A DNA stretch of 64,000 nucleotides from the NCBI GenBank assembly GCA_014058105.1, contig JACGCM010002394.1, positions 1,550,001 to 1,614,000 on the forward strand, read 5' to 3'. The translations under genes and the position numbers were made by a program. Under the pieces are notes generated by a model, which saw only the letters and a program-made list of their open reading frames with translations, was not told where the DNA came from and searched no databases. Source of the stretch: Kingdonia uniflora. Lineage: Eukaryota > Streptophyta > Magnoliopsida > Ranunculales > Circaeasteraceae. Below, in pieces: positions 1 through 13,200 of this stretch; positions within the stretch are counted from its first letter, which is position 1, and every line of letters begins with the position of its first letter.

Positions 1-288
1 GACCTGGCCAAGTCTCCACCTTTCTATACAATTAAGATTTAACAATCTCGAGCACATTAATGAAAACCATGTTCTTCAAGTTTTCAGAATCAGAGAACCC
101 ATGCTCAGCAAGGTCCAAATTTAACTAAGCTTCTTTAATATGATTCACGAGGAAGATGTCCAATTTGGTATGCAAGTGAAAGAAATCTAAAAAAAATCCG
201 TGATAAAGAGCTTATCAGGATTTCTTTATGTTTAATGAGTTACTTTGTTATCAGGACAATTTAAATTAAATAGCCTATGTACCAGTAC

Positions 289-1520
289 CTTGTTTATACG
301 TTCTTGTATAGAAATCAAAGCACGAGATTTATCAACTTTAGAAAGGTAGAAATCTCGCTCCCTCTTGGCTGCAGATATTTCCAAAGCTAGCTTCTGCTCC
401 CGGACGGCACTCTTGTAAGCTGGCATCAATGATGTCACATAACTAAGAAAGGAAACATGCTTTGAAGACAATGTTTTACCACAGCAAAAATCAAGGTTCC
501 TTACCAATTTCTCCAGTGAGGTCGTCCCATTTAAACTTACTCAGATACTTGATGTTCCATATATCATAAAAGAACATTGACCTCCTCTTCCCACCTGAAC
601 ATGAAAATTAAGCACACGGATTATGAATACTTTAGTTTTCTACAACATGTATCAGATTAATCCTTCTTTTTTTGTTATTATATAATCTTTGTACAAAAAA
701 CAAAATCTACGTCTCCCATATAATTGTTAAATTAAGTAGCATTTACATAGTTAGAGATCAACAAATGAATGTACAATAAAATGGTAAAATATCTATATAC
801 CTATTTTCTCTCCATTTAGCAGATTAGCTACCCTCTTTGCCACACTTCTCTTCGTGAACTCAACCCACCTACACGTCATAAACACTACACCTCAAACATC
901 GACACTAATAATATGAAGCTCATCAAAAAGAAAAGCTGGTTGGATGCAAACACAATAGCAAAACAATAACCCAAATTTTGGAATTGCATCAAGAGAACGA
1001 AATGATGAATCAATACCCTTCCGTAAATATCTGACCACGAAATCCACCCTTCTTTCTACGATTTTCTTGAAATGAAGGACCTATATAAACAAAAGGAAAA
1101 TGTATCATTCATTAGCAACTTAAACAAAAACCCTTATAAGTACTTCCAATGGATTATTACAAAATTACAAACTCAAATCACACAGATGAAGCGAAAAACA
1201 AAAGCAACTAGAAACCATAAATTACCTTCAGGCTTGAGATAAACCCTTTCTATATCCCCATACTCAGAAAGAAGTTGCCGAACTTTTAACGGGTCCATGC
1301 GCGGAGGAACACGGCTTAAATAACAAACTCCACGTTTGGCAACATCATTAGCTTCTTCTAATAAACGTTTCTTCCTTTTGATCTTTTTAGATTTTTCCTT
1401 TTTATCATTAGCTTCTTCAGTATTGATTGGATTTCCTTCTTCTAAATGACTAATTCCACTTTGATCTTGTTCTTCCTTGGCAATTATAGTATGAGTTTGA
1501 TCTTGTTCTTCCTCTGCCAT
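289..1520 (-). CDS. ESF2/ABT1-like pre-rRNA processing protein (3' end outside or not found)
   Basis: RRM-type nucleolar protein of the yeast Esf2 / animal ABT1 family, which acts in early 18S rRNA processing in the small-subunit processome (family knowledge). I can join five coding exons on the minus strand with consistent phases: 1520-1226, 1080-1017, 868-801, 594-505 and 419-289 (216 codons). The acidic, lysine-rich N-terminus is followed by family landmarks: [14 protein letters not shown] starting the [11 protein letters not shown], a WVEF strand, [29 protein letters not shown], then [11 protein letters not shown] and the basic helix [16 protein letters not shown]. All splice sites are GT-AG. 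The reading ends at INK before a GTACTG donor; I could not find the last exon in bases 1-288, so it may lie beyond the window. The start is the first ATG after a good acceptor (TTTTCTAG, exon resuming at 1530). No breaks are seen, so it is probably functional. Confidence 0.88.
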
Positions 1521-1530
1521 TATAGTATAC

Positions 1531-2400
1531 CTAGAAAATAATAAGAATTACATAAATTTCACGACAAGGCTACATTTATAAAGAGTTCATTAGAAACAAA
1601 AAACAATTAATAGAACCAAAACATTTGGCTTGTGTCTAATATGACCTATATTCTCAAAACCAGCACTCACTCTTAGAGATAAACCAATTGTACTTTGTGG
1701 TTTAAATCTCAAACTAGCAGCAGTTTTATTGATCAATGGGCATCACTACTTCTTACTATTTCTTCCCTTCATTCTGAGTCATGCCTCACTGAATCTTCAG
1801 GAATAAGATTTAAGTGTTTCCTCAACACCATATAATAAGTCATCATCAATTGAAACAAGAGACTCTTCCCTACAAAATCTGTTTGTTAATTTCTTGAAGA
1901 GCCAATTTTAAGTTGAGAGTAAGATGTGGAGATCCCAACCTAATTAGAACCTAAAAATCAATAAGACGAAATAGAAAAAATATTTATCGACTATGTAACT
2001 CATATGCTAGAGTCGTACGAAGAAAATGGGCCATCTTCTCTTCTAGTTTTAGCTAATACAAACTCAAACTTTACACCACCCTTTTGCTCGTTGCAAATCA
2101 TCCTAAATTCACCAAAACCTCAAAACAACAACTTACCTTTCAAATTCGAATCCGGAAGAAGTGCAATTGTAGAATACGCTCTCAATATGCCCACAAATAC
2201 GAAATATTGTCCCAATTCGTCACCATTGGTAGTTTTTACAGCAATCAAAAGAGAGTGTGATTTGTGGAGAGTGAGAGAATCCAAATTTCTTTCTGTAGAG
2301 AGAGAGAGATATATATATGTGCACAGTGGAGAGGTAGAGAGAGAGATATATATGTGCACAATGGAGAGGGAGAGAGTTTTTTTTTTGCTTCCAGGGAGTG
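1531..2400 (-). promoter_or_regulatory. Likely 5' leader, leader intron and CT-rich promoter of the ESF2-like gene
   Basis: On the minus strand a consensus donor (AAAG|GTAAGT) ends a possible untranslated exon at 2137, and a matching acceptor lies at 1531-1532, ten bases before the ATG at 1520. This gives a leader intron of about 605 bp. The putative leader is rich in CT on the coding strand (two CTCTCTCTC/ATATATAT blocks at 2297-2370), as in many plant 5' UTRs. Open frames here on both strands are low-complexity and lack homology I recognise. Related sequence recurs at 17.35-17.69 kb. Confidence 0.4.
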
Positions 2401-3405
2401 AGACTGTGAGTAGGTATCTCCCTTGGTTTGGTTTGGAAGGAAGTTACAAACATCTCCAGCTGTGGTTGGAGCTAAGTGTACTTATACTGAAAAATACATT
2501 AACTGCACCTAAGCAAAAATGCTCGGGGAGCTGGTGTTCTCGTGGTTTTTTCACGCAAGTTTTATAGGAGTAACGGTGGGTGCATAATCGGTATCTTTTT
2601 CATCCTAACTCATAAAGATTGCATTACAATTATGTGTCTAATTTTGTACTTCTAAGGAAGCGTAACCTTGCCTACCTTGAAAGCAAAGCTTCTTAGTCAT
2701 TTGGATAAAATGTATTTGTAACGATAATTTACATGCCAAGCATGATGTACTGATATTTACCCTAACGAAAAAGTACTATTTCAAAAGTAGTCGAATTCAC
2801 GTTCTCACTCGAACACAATGGATTTTATCTTGTTACACCCAATAAAAAGATTTCTTGAATGCAGCTACATGCGAAGCACCAGAGTCATTGCGGGCAGAGT
2901 AAATTTTGCTCTGGACATGAGGTCCACATTGCAGCATAAATCTCAATGTGATTTTTTTTGCTAATCATCATAGTTAGTTCAATTAGATTCAGAGGAAACG
3001 TATAGATACAAATGAAATTTATTGATTAATAGGTCGATATCAAGAACATCTATTGGATTTTGTACCACCAAGATACAACAATTATATACATCATGCACAA
3101 AGCATTGCTGAGAAGTTTTTATTTCTGATCACATTACAGAGTCCCACTGCCAGTAAACTTTCTCAACAATTCCACCCTGGACAGCAAAGTGAAGCGTCTC
3201 AGGAGGAACACCCCAATAGAGTGGTACTGCAACTGGCATAATTAGCTTATCCTGCAAACCTCATTTTGCTCGCCTTTTCTGCAACCACAACCTGGGCACG
3301 AAATATGCAGATAAGCTGTGGTTTCAAGATCTACTTAATAAAAAACCATTAACTGCACAAGATGGTATATCATTTTAAGTACGTACATGATTACCCTACA
3401 TTTGT
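2331..3405 (-). repeat. Duplicated block, copy 1 (mate: 17.35-17.69 kb plus 52.53-53.2 kb)
   Basis: Sequence here recurs in two separated pieces. The stretch around GGAAGTTACAAACATCTCC and CAGCTGTGGTTGGAGCTA (near 2440-2480) is found again near 17520-17565. The stretch from AAAAAGATTTCT (near 2846) through GCTCTGGACATGAGGTC to about 3405 is found again at about 52595-53195. The mate pieces are separated by a 34.8-kb retrotransposon-bounded insertion. Identity is high near the old exon and patchy near the insertion point, judged by eye. Confidence 0.75.
3133..3291 (-). pseudogene. Dead last exon of the chloroplast-protein gene (paralogue of 52879-53049)
   Basis: This is a relic of the final exon of the five-exon gene at 52.9-58.2 kb. 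It keeps the acceptor, the start QVVVAEKASK, and the end corresponding to IVEKVYWQWD. Reading is broken: the segment matching GLQEKLTMT has an inserted base and an in-frame TAA, and several residues are deleted in the middle (ASETLHLAVQSGGG is shortened). Only this exon, part of the preceding intron and downstream sequence are present. Upstream exons are absent; unrelated sequence begins near 3405. Confidence 0.85.
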
Positions 3406-3745
3406 GTCTTATCTTCGTCACTTCCAGACCAAACACTCCTTAGCTCATCACTGTCATCCGCATCAATAAGTTGTGCTAGCTCCTCGGCCTCTTGCTTAGT
3501 TTCTGATCTCTTAGATAACTTCGATTCTTCTTAGTGGTATCTTCATCTTCGTCACTTCATGTCCATAAACCAGTATCTTCATCCGTCTCCTCCCAAGCTC
3601 TAAATTTCCCATCGTCTTGTTTCCACTACAATTTCTAATGTCCTCTTCTAGATAACTTTGATTCTTCTTAGTAGTACCTTCATCTTCATCACTTCCTGTC
3701 CATAAACCTGTATCTTCACCCGCATCTTCCCAAGCTTTCATAAAT
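3404..3745 (-). pseudogene. Fragment with degenerate acidic repeat (…LWTGSDEDE…), family unknown
   Basis: Just downstream of the XPD stop codon, the minus strand encodes a repeated acidic motif. One unit reads EDTGLWTGSDEDEG followed by TTKKNQS; a second, frame-shifted unit about 120 bases on reads EDTGLW, then a stop, then SDEDEDTTKKNRS. After these an open run continues through KQEAEELAQLIDADD and SDELRSVWSGSDEDKTQM to a TAG near 3404. It looks like the C-terminal tail of a nuclear-encoded protein, but I cannot assign a family. At least one stop and a frameshift interrupt the copy, so I treat it as a remnant. It could alternatively be an alternative 3' exon region; nothing links it by phase to XPD, whose reading ends cleanly. 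Confidence 0.4.
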
Positions 3746-3789
3746 TCTTCTTAGTCAAGTAAACAACGCAACTTTCTCCTTTGTAGATC

Positions 3790-6700
3790 TCAAAACAACA
3801 TTTCATGGGCACCATCTCCCATTTTATCCAAGTCTTCTTGAGACAATAGAGTCTTCTTGCTACTACTCCCAGACTTATCATAAGGTTGAGCCATCTTTCT
3901 AAGGAACTGCACCCATTTGAAACAATGAAATAAAGAGGGTGTTTCACAAAAATTCAATTGACAAGAAAAAGGATATCGTTTATAGCACTGGACACAATAC
4001 TAATAGCAATCATGCCTGATTCACTTGCATCACACCATTGAGCTGAGGAAATTTATACTATTAACTTGCTTTATGGAGGTAAAATTAGAACTATAAATGT
4101 GTCTTTGTGTGTGTGTGAAAAGATCAATCTGACATATTTAGATTTATGGTCTGACCAAGCAGTTAGGCATGGGACAAAACAAATTGAACGCACCTCACGC
4201 GCAATATGTAGTGCCATATCAGTGCTTAAATTCTGGTGAGCATCTCGTAAATGGGAAAGTATCCACCCAGGCAACTTAGAGAGCTTTTCATGACGCTTGT
4301 ACCTGCCACCAGTAAAAGCAGTTATATCAGATGATATGGTCGAATAAAAATCATTTTACAGCTTACAGGGTAAACTGAACAACGGAGATTTCTCTCTGGA
4401 TATACTATCCGCAATTGAATGCAAATCTTATCATTTTAGCATCCCAACTAGGTTACTATTTTATTAGAGACAAATATATGTAGGCTGTAGCAACAAGACG
4501 TGCAACTTTAGAAAAAACACCACTAGATCCCTCAATTTTACATATATATATAAAGAAGGCCTAGAGTTGAAGGGGTCTATAGCTGAACACCTTTAGTGTT
4601 GCTTAAGCACGGTTTAGCCTCTAGCACCCAAGACATCATATCTTGATAAAAGATAAGGTTTTGTGTTCCAGTTGACCACTCCCACTTAAATATCATTTAC
4701 ATTTTACATACTTCCTTTTTAATTGTGCACAAAAAAATATTTCGGACTAAAGGCTGAATTAATATGGAATTTGAAAAAGAATCAAATACCAAAGATGTAA
4801 CCAAAAGGTTCATATACCTTTTGTCAGCAAAAATCATCATACCATAATCTGCCTTTGAACGAATGACTCGACCAACACATTGAGCCGCTTGCCTCTGCAT
4901 CAGTATACAACAGTAGATTAATTTCCTAAACCTTTATTGATGATTGATATTTGAACAAATTGTCATAAATACATGTATACTAAATAATAATACCAAGGCG
5001 TCAAAAGTCAGGAAATCTCCCTCCTTTATCTGAAACGTCTCCCGTAAATACTCCAACCGAGCCCCTAATGTTCTGCAGAATATGAGTCAGGTCTCAGAAA
5101 GCATAAAAATGATTACAACATTGTGATGAACAAGTACCATATCGCATAATCTTCATCTTTTCTCCTTGCAATTGTTTACGTTAACATAAGAAAGAAAGGC
5201 ATATTCGATGGCACACAGTCAAAATAAGACAATTGTAAATACGAATAATGATCTTATACTGCATATTATTTTCACTATAAACAACATTAAGAAGAGGTAT
5301 ACAGCGTGATAAACCTGCTCAATGTGTACTGGAACGGAATGCCGAACATGATCACTAGTCTTCCATAATGACAATCAAAATCTATACCTTCAGCTACTTT
5401 TCCCCTGCAAATCGCAAGGCAACTTAGGGATATCAATTTAGACTGACAAAAAATATTTGCTTGAATCACATAAAAACGTCGAATAGATCATGCGAGATTT
5501 TGTAATCTCATAAAAGAAAAAGTGAAAGAAATCTAATTCAAGTCACTCTTACTTCAACCACGACTGTGTAATCCTGCAAAACACCTTTCTCAAGTAAGGT
5601 CCTATTATAAGAGAGTACGGTAGGAAGCACCACACTATATAATACGACACTCTAATAATACCAACAATTCATAAATATATTTACATTATCGTGATATCTT
5701 TTGGTTTCTAATCCTCCCTTTATGCCTTTCTACCTCCTTCGTCTTTGATGTCTATCTTTTAGAGAACCTCCGGTAAAAGTTTCAATTTTGCCTCCATCCA
5801 ACTAAAGCGAGGTTCAAAGTTTTAACAAAGATTTGAGGTTGAAAACCACACCCGCAATCCCCAGGAATGCAAACCCCTCAACTACCTCTTTATGTTATCC
5901 ACGACTTTCGGGTACCTTAGACGCATATTTTTATTTTTAAATCTGAAAGATGTACAACCTGGTTCCTCGCTCCTAGTATTTTATGGGAATTTGACCTGCA
6001 ATCAGCCTAGAATACCAACCAACCTTCCCCTCATCATTAATCATAAACCTGCCAGTTCCGACTTCCGATCATAATTGGATATGTCTGGTTATAGCCACTA
6101 ACCTACTGGACCAGGATGACAAGTTACTTTCCAATATAAAATTTATTTCTAATAAAAATCGATGCCACGCATACAGCATGGTACATTCCCGCGCCTTTAC
6201 AAAATGTTAACCTTTGCGTCACCAATACATTTCACTTAAATGAGTAAAAGAAGTCAATCCATGACTAGGAACACAGCTAAACTGATGATAAAAGTATCTC
6301 CCACTTGGAAAGTCAGACAAGAAAAAAAGGCCATGTTAATTATCGAAAGATACCTGGCAACTGAGAAGAAAACAGCACCTCTCCCACAGTCACAAGCCTT
6401 ACGATAGTTATCAAGAGCTAATGTAGTCTCTACAACATCCTGAGTTTCAATGAAGACCAACTTATGTTCCATTATTTTCTGCAATGAAAAAGGGGCTAAT
6501 TGAACATCATCACACAAGAAGATATATTTCTAGAGAATAAATATTTTCTTAGAACATAATGGGGGCCGCAGAATAAATTTTGCGAAAAAAGAAAGAACTC
6601 GTAACTTTGGATTTCAGTCCATGTTGTTTATCTCCAATTAAGAAGCATAGGATATATACTCTTAAGTGTTAAGAAAATGCAGGATACCAAGCAAAAAAAT

Positions 6701-9560
6701 GGACACAATAAATCCAACGTACTATCAGAATCCTGAAATTTCATTGCTAACTATTATTTGCACGAGATTCATATAGATATATATGACACTTAAGAGGATG
6801 CACATAATTTATGAGCCTCGTCTCGTTGTGTTTAAAATCCAACTTGAGAAAAAACGATTGACAATTTCCAAGATCATGGAATTACCGTTAAGATCCCCAT
6901 TTCATTCCAACTGTTGACTATTCCATCCATATATGAGTAACTGACAAAAAAACAGACAACCCCATCTGGGACAGCAGCCACCATCTCTAGCAAGAGCTTC
7001 CCATAATTTCTCACAACCCCTGGATCACTCCTCATATCGAATTTAGTACTTACGGGAAGCTGATCACTGCAATAACATGGAAGATGTTCTTAAGAAAGCA
7101 AGTAAAACAAAGTATTTTACAACATTGAATCGGCAAAATATAAGCTTCTTAGAGAAAAAATTACAATTTTGTGTAAAACAATTTACCCTAACAAACATTT
7201 CTGACTAAAGGAATTATAGCTCTGATTGGGAACTCTCACCTGCCACGAGTAAGAACCATTGGACATATGCAATCCCTTGTCAAAGACATTGTGAAGCTTC
7301 GACTGATTACTGGATGGAAATTGAGAAGACGGGGGTAAAGATCTATCGGACTTAAAGTTCCCGATGTTATTACAACTGATTGAAACCGATCAAAAACGGG
7401 TTTAATAGCAAGAGAAGCGTCATGGCAGGTGAGCTGGATAAGTAACATAAGAAGAGATCAGAATTAATGTGAGTACAATAAAAGACAAGTTAATGTCCTA
7501 GTTAGCCATTTGAATAATAAGAAGCAGCATGAAATCTACCTGTAAAACAGGGTCTGGTATATGTGGCATTCTCTCATCAAAAGGTTCAATTATAATAGAA
7601 AACCCTCGGGTGTAAGTCCCCACTAGTGTTGCAAAGTCACATATTGTTTGGATATGTAAGAATTCATCTGTGTCAGTAATCTCAAGTGTCATCATGAGTG
7701 AGTGTAGACGATCATAACAAAACTTCAGCATTTTCTGATCAATTCCGATCTGAGAATTAATTGAAGCAACAAAAGCAACAGGTCCCTCTTTCTCAACATT
7801 TTCAGTTTCCAAACGCCCTTTTAAATATTGTACTAATCTACACAGGACAGATAGGAAATGCTCTGCTCGCCGAATATTTCCAGGCACGGCTTCCCTCAAA
7901 ATATCATCAGGCAAGGCAGGATTTGCGAGCCAGGCATCCGTAACTGCATGTACAAGAAGTGGAACAAACCTTCAGAACGATTAATCGTAGATAAAGAGAA
8001 GTATTAAAAGTTTGTTGCTTAGTCAATATTTCATGAAGAGAAAAATGGATGAATCTACATCTTCCATACGAGGTAAGTTTCCTCTCTGTGCCAAACCCTC
8101 AACGAGCCTGTTGTATTCTGCCCGCAATCTGCCAGCATCCGTGGCCTTGAACCTTCATACCATGTAAGAAATTTCAAAAAATAATGTTTATTAGATGGTT
8201 GAGAAAACAAATTATACAAAGAAATAGCCTGCATAGATCAATAAACCTTGAAAAAGGGAGTTGACCTGTGAATATTTCTTTGCAATAGCCCTTGAATTAA
8301 AACCTTATCATTTTAAATAAAAATAAAGGTACAATCAAAGATAAAATCCTTCGTACGAAAACAGACACATTTTAGTATAGAAGTAGAAAACTAGATTTAT
8401 TTCTCTCTTGCAAGTTTTTCCCAATCAATTTAGTGTCATTGTAGCTGAAGAAAGCAAAGTTTATGCACTTGGTTTAGCATTACTCCATTTTAGCATTACT
8501 CCATTTGCAATTTTTCAATTTACTAGAGAAAAAAATTCATATTCATGAACTGAACTACTCACGCTTTAATATTTGAGTTCTCATACATCTGACATTAGCA
8601 ATCCAACCTGAACATAAACCTCAGTCTCCCAAGTTAAACAATTATGACCATAACATTAATACCCACTAAAGTCTAATTCTTTGCAATCCAACAAAAGACT
8701 AAAACTTTAAAAATCAAATTGAGCTCAAAACGGTTAAACACATACCTATCAATCTCTTGAGACATTTTACTAAGATTCCTCGTCGCCCCTTCCAACGTCT
8801 GCTTCCTCACACTCACACTAAGCGCCTCAATACACACATTATCAATATTATGCGCCTCATCAAACACCACCACACACTCCCTCTGCATCTCCTTGGAAAT
8901 TATCCCGGCCACCTTAGGATCAAGCAAATACTGGTAACTATAAACCACCACATTTGCAAATTGCACCATATGCCTCGCCAAGAAATACGGACACCACCCT
9001 TTCTCCTTCCCAAATGTTCTCAAATCCTGCAACGTATATACCCCAGGCGGCAAAACCGCCTCCGACCCCGCCTTCTCGTACTTCTCATAAAACTCACAAG
9101 TCACCACATTGCGGTTCCCCACCGCCATCTCCCTCACCCAGCTCGCCGTAAGTTTCCGGCACGCCGCGTCTACCGAATCCCTTGAATTCGACGAAACCAC
9201 AGATGGGTTCACACATAAGTTCTTGCGCGACGAGAGGCCCAACGCGAGGATTCGGGCCGAGTCGCCGAGGTGTTGGAGTTGATAATTGTGGAGGAGACGG
9301 AGTTCGGCTAAGGTTTTCTCCATCTCATGAACTGTGCGAGTGCAGTAAAGGAGTTTAGGAGGGTTTGTGGGTTTGGAGAGAGAGTAGGAGGTGATAAGAG
9401 ATAGAAGAGCGATGGTTTTGCCAGTGCCGGTTGGCATCTCCAAGAGAACGTGGCCTTTGGCATCTAGGGCTCGTTTGAGGTCGACCATGTATGAGTATTG
9501 CTCTGGGTAAATATTATCATAAGGGAAGTAGACTGTTACCTCGTCTATCTTGAACTTCAT
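3790..9560 (-). CDS. UVH6: XPD/ERCC2 (UVH6-like) 5'-3' DNA helicase of TFIIH
   Basis: Superfamily 2 iron-sulfur helicase of TFIIH, needed for nucleotide-excision repair and transcription initiation in the nucleus. Eleven exons join without frame breaks: 9560-8746, 8152-8070, 7943-7540, 7433-7240, 7066-6886, 6478-6354, 5404-5315, 5072-4994, 4894-4818, 4302-4194 and 3906-3790, giving 757 residues against about 758-760 in plants and man. Visible motifs: Walker A GTGKT at 44-48, DEAH at 234-237, and four cysteines at 116, 134, 155 and 190, the same positions as the human 4Fe-4S ligands. The late helicase motifs [18 protein letters not shown] and [14 protein letters not shown] are present. All introns are GT-AG. 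The start is the conserved [16 protein letters not shown]; upstream in-frame codons lack an ATG. A possible leader acceptor (CTTGCAG) lies just upstream. Ends …GDGAHEMLF then TGA. Looks fully functional. Confidence 0.97.
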
Positions 9561-10175
9561 TGTTGATTTCTTTGGAAAAAAATTCTGCAAGATTACAGTT
9601 TGTTTGAAGGAAGAAGACGAAAGGGGAAAGAAGCAGACAGTGTGGAAAAGAAGTTCGGAACTCTGCTACAGGCACCAACTAATTCTCCCACTCCAATATA
9701 CCTGAAACATCAATAACAACAAATGATTCAGAATCAAACCCAAATCCTCAAATTGGACTAGCATCATAACTACGATCATAAACAAGGACTACCCATAAAG
9801 TTTCTAGCTCAAATGGTAGAGAACCTAGAAATCGTGGCAGCTCTCTGACTCTATATTTCGAGATACCATATGTTGGACAAACCAGTTGTAAGAGAACAAG
9901 ATTTAGCAAAACAGAGAATAAGATTTAGCAAAACATAGATGTAAATATATGTTTATTTCATCTCTGATAATGATCCAATGCAAATTTTTGCTCAACTGTG
10001 CATGAGTGTTCTCATTGGGCAAGTTTATGTGTAACTAATAATATTTCTTGAATGATTGAAGTTAGACCCAACAATACTTAAGGGTGTTTGTTTATTTCCA
10101 CTTAAAATATCTTAATTTAACTAGACCAACAAGATATGGTTTAAAATGAACTAACGGCATTGCACCTTTTGTTTA
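9561..10175. other. XPD upstream region, no gene seen
   Basis: Contains the presumed XPD promoter and leader (9561-9720) and then AT-rich sequence without coding potential. No clear TATA box could be fixed by eye. Confidence 0.4.
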
Positions 10176-10295
10176 ACCTCTTGTTAAGACGTTTTAAGTA
10201 ATGAGCCAATCAGAGTGTGTGTTTTCCCACTAAGACCCTTCTAGTTAGTGGGAAAAAGGAAACATTTGATAACTTAAAATGTCTTAACAAGAGGT
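10176..10295. repeat. 120-bp hairpin with nested inverted repeats (MITE-like)
   Basis: Outer arms are 23 bp (10176-10198 and 10273-10295, one mismatch; begins ACCTCTTGTTAAGAC). A second pair inside pairs TTTTCCCACTAA (near 10222) with TTAGTGGGAAAA (near 10244). The whole stretch could fold on itself. I see no clear target-site duplication, so a transposon origin is not proven. Confidence 0.55.
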
Positions 10296-13200
10296 GGAAC
10301 ACTTGGCTCTAGTTTATTTTGAACAAGATCATGTTGGTCTGGTCAGACCGACAGAACGACATAAGGAGGTCTTCCTTACATTAGATATTGGCAAGAAAAG
10401 GAGGATTACGTCATATAATGTCAGTGTCGATATGATTGTCCGTGTGGATTGCCAAAACTAGCCCCCAACAAAAGTTAAATGAAGCAACAAAATAAGGGTA
10501 AAACAGTAATATTGCCAATTCTCTAACGTTCTTTTTCTTCTCTCGCGATCTCATCCCTCAATCCTCTGGGAATCTTCTCGTCTCAGTCTCTCACGCTAAA
10601 ATCTCTCGATCAATCCTCTTCGTTCTTCAATCAAAATCTCCTCTCAGTCTCTCACGCTAAATTTTTGATGTGTTTCTTGGATTTCATTGTCTGGGTTTAC
10701 ATATAAGCAATAACAAACGATTTAAGGATTTGATATTGGTTCAAATTTAATTTCAATAACAAACGATTTTAACACTTTTATATATTTGGAGGAATTTGTG
10801 GGTTTTACGGGGGATTTATTTTTGCCCTCTATCAAACTTTTGAATCAACAAATCAAGAATCTCTACATCTGTGCATTTTTTTTAAAATGACTAATTGATT
10901 TTGCCTGTTTTATACTTTGATTTCTACATTGCATAACCACTTCGTGTATTTTCCTACTTGAACTTTAGACATCTTTAGTATCCAACATTAGTTGAATAAA
11001 TTGGCAATTTTCAAAAACCAAATTTAAGTATGGAGTTTTCTCAACGCCTTTTTCGGGACAACGCCCATTACAAAATTTCTCAATCGTTTCGGTTCTCATT
11101 GGGTTGACTGCCAACTAGTATAAGGTCTTTCATTCAAACTTGGTTACACCCTCAACTAGATACATCGGATTACCAATTAAATATGTAGCCGTTTGTAGCA
11201 AAACATGTTGAGAGTCTATTTTTTGAATGCATTAAGGTTATTTACCAATTTTAACTCTTCACAACATTTGCAAATCGTAATTACCATTGTTGATAAATTG
11301 AGTGATTGTGTATATTTCACGTTTAAGCTTAAAAGTATATAACTGTCAGTCCCTACTGTTTAGCGGGGTATACGAGTTAGATTACATTAATAAGACAAGA
11401 GTCTTCTACAAGTTACAACAAGGCTTCAGCAACAAAACTCAAAATACAGATACTGAAACAAGAGTAACAACCTACTTCTTTTCCCTACAAAATCTACATA
11501 TTTTTTAAGAGCTACGGGGGCTATAATAATTATTAGAATTCTGGCGAGAACTTTCATATAATATCAGAATCCATTCGGATCATTTTACTTCCTTTGGAAG
11601 ATAAAAGTGGGAATTAGTAAACAAATAACTGAAATTGGAACTGTATAAAGAACTAGCGAATGTGTGTACCCCGTTGTGCTTTATATAATAGACTAGCGGA
11701 AACCCATGTACTATTTCAAGCGGCGTACCTTCGGCACTACCATGTAACACCAATTATGAGACTTTATTTTCATGTAACAGTTGTCTCAGGCAAAGAAATA
11801 TGATGGTTTGAAATCTATGCATTACTTACTTTCAAATAAACTCTAACATACCTTAAATGAAAGACGTATCAACATTATTTACTTCCAAATGAACTCTAAC
11901 AGACGAAATGCATACCCGTGTTTACATAATGTTAGAATTCATAATTTATGTATCTAGCTATTTCAACACGAATCATCATCCCAGTTATGTCTAGTTGGGC
12001 AAACAATGAGTATCCCCATGCCTCATGAGTACAGTTTCCTGGATCGTTTACCTCCCTAATACAGTATTATACATTTAAAATTCGATATTCCTTCATTCAC
12101 AACTCTCCTTCCATTCCCGCATCCTCCACTCCATCCCATGTGCATGGTTATAAGTTTCAAAATCAACCATTAGAACAGACACTGGAAAATCCGACAAACT
12201 GGAAGTATGATCATGCCCAAGTTTTGTAACAGGTTTCCTACCACAATGAAAGGGGCATTAATGAATCATTTCTTCAACTGAGGTCACCCAAGTTTTTTGA
12301 CTCGACAGGATGCATTGTTTGTTCGCTTTGTTGTTGGGTGAAGAAAGCCATATCAAGCAAGGAAAAACCGTGGAAATCACCATCTATTTTTAAGCATTTA
12401 AAGCGAAAAAAAGAGTGTAGGGTGTCATCTTAAGCCTTGTTTATCCTCATCTGAAGCTGTGTTGCCCGTTCATGGACATATCACCGCCACCTTCTGCAAA
12501 GCTTGATTATCCCCAAATTTCTCAATTACAGCTTTGGAGACAAAAATCATTGAAGCCACTATGCAAACTAAAAACCCCATAATCAAATTAAAATGACAAA
12601 TCAAAACCTTTGATGGTAACCGTAACCAAATACAAAATCTCAATTCCCACCCAAGATGCAATACCTTTGATCGAAACGACTGTGAAATCAATGACGAAAC
12701 ACCTTCAAATCAAACCCCAAAAGCATTAAAATAATCCATGACATGCCTTCGGCCCTATGCCTTTTAGGGAATACCCATGTTACCCAGATAAAGAATTACG
12801 TTGATATCCTAGGCAATTTCATTTTATCTTCTCCAAGTGCCTTTGCCACCACACATTTGTACAACCAATACTTTTAGTATTGCCGTAACTAAATTCACAA
12901 CCACTGTTACTTTAATTGAGAATGCCTTCTTCATCCTTCAAGTAAGCCTAACTTGCTTTTACCCTTCAAGTACTTGTGTATAGCCTAAATCCCATATTAT
13001 CCTTGTGCTTCTGATCACTAATAACACCAAATAAAACAGCGGAATCCTTAATAAGAGCAACAAATATGTATATATGCACTTCCTCTTCTGACTTATTTAT
13101 CTATAAAGTCACTTCCCTTCATCACATTTACTCACATTCTCTGAGAAAACAACTTCAATCAATCTCTGGTTTGCAAGCTATACACACACATTATCCTCCA

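Noticed and set aside
2004..2567. 187-codon plus-strand open frame
   Set aside because: Covers GA/TA simple repeats and the presumed ESF2 leader; composition-driven, no family resemblance.
8757..9185. 142-codon plus-strand open frame
   Set aside because: Antisense shadow of XPD exon 1, which has full homology on the other strand.
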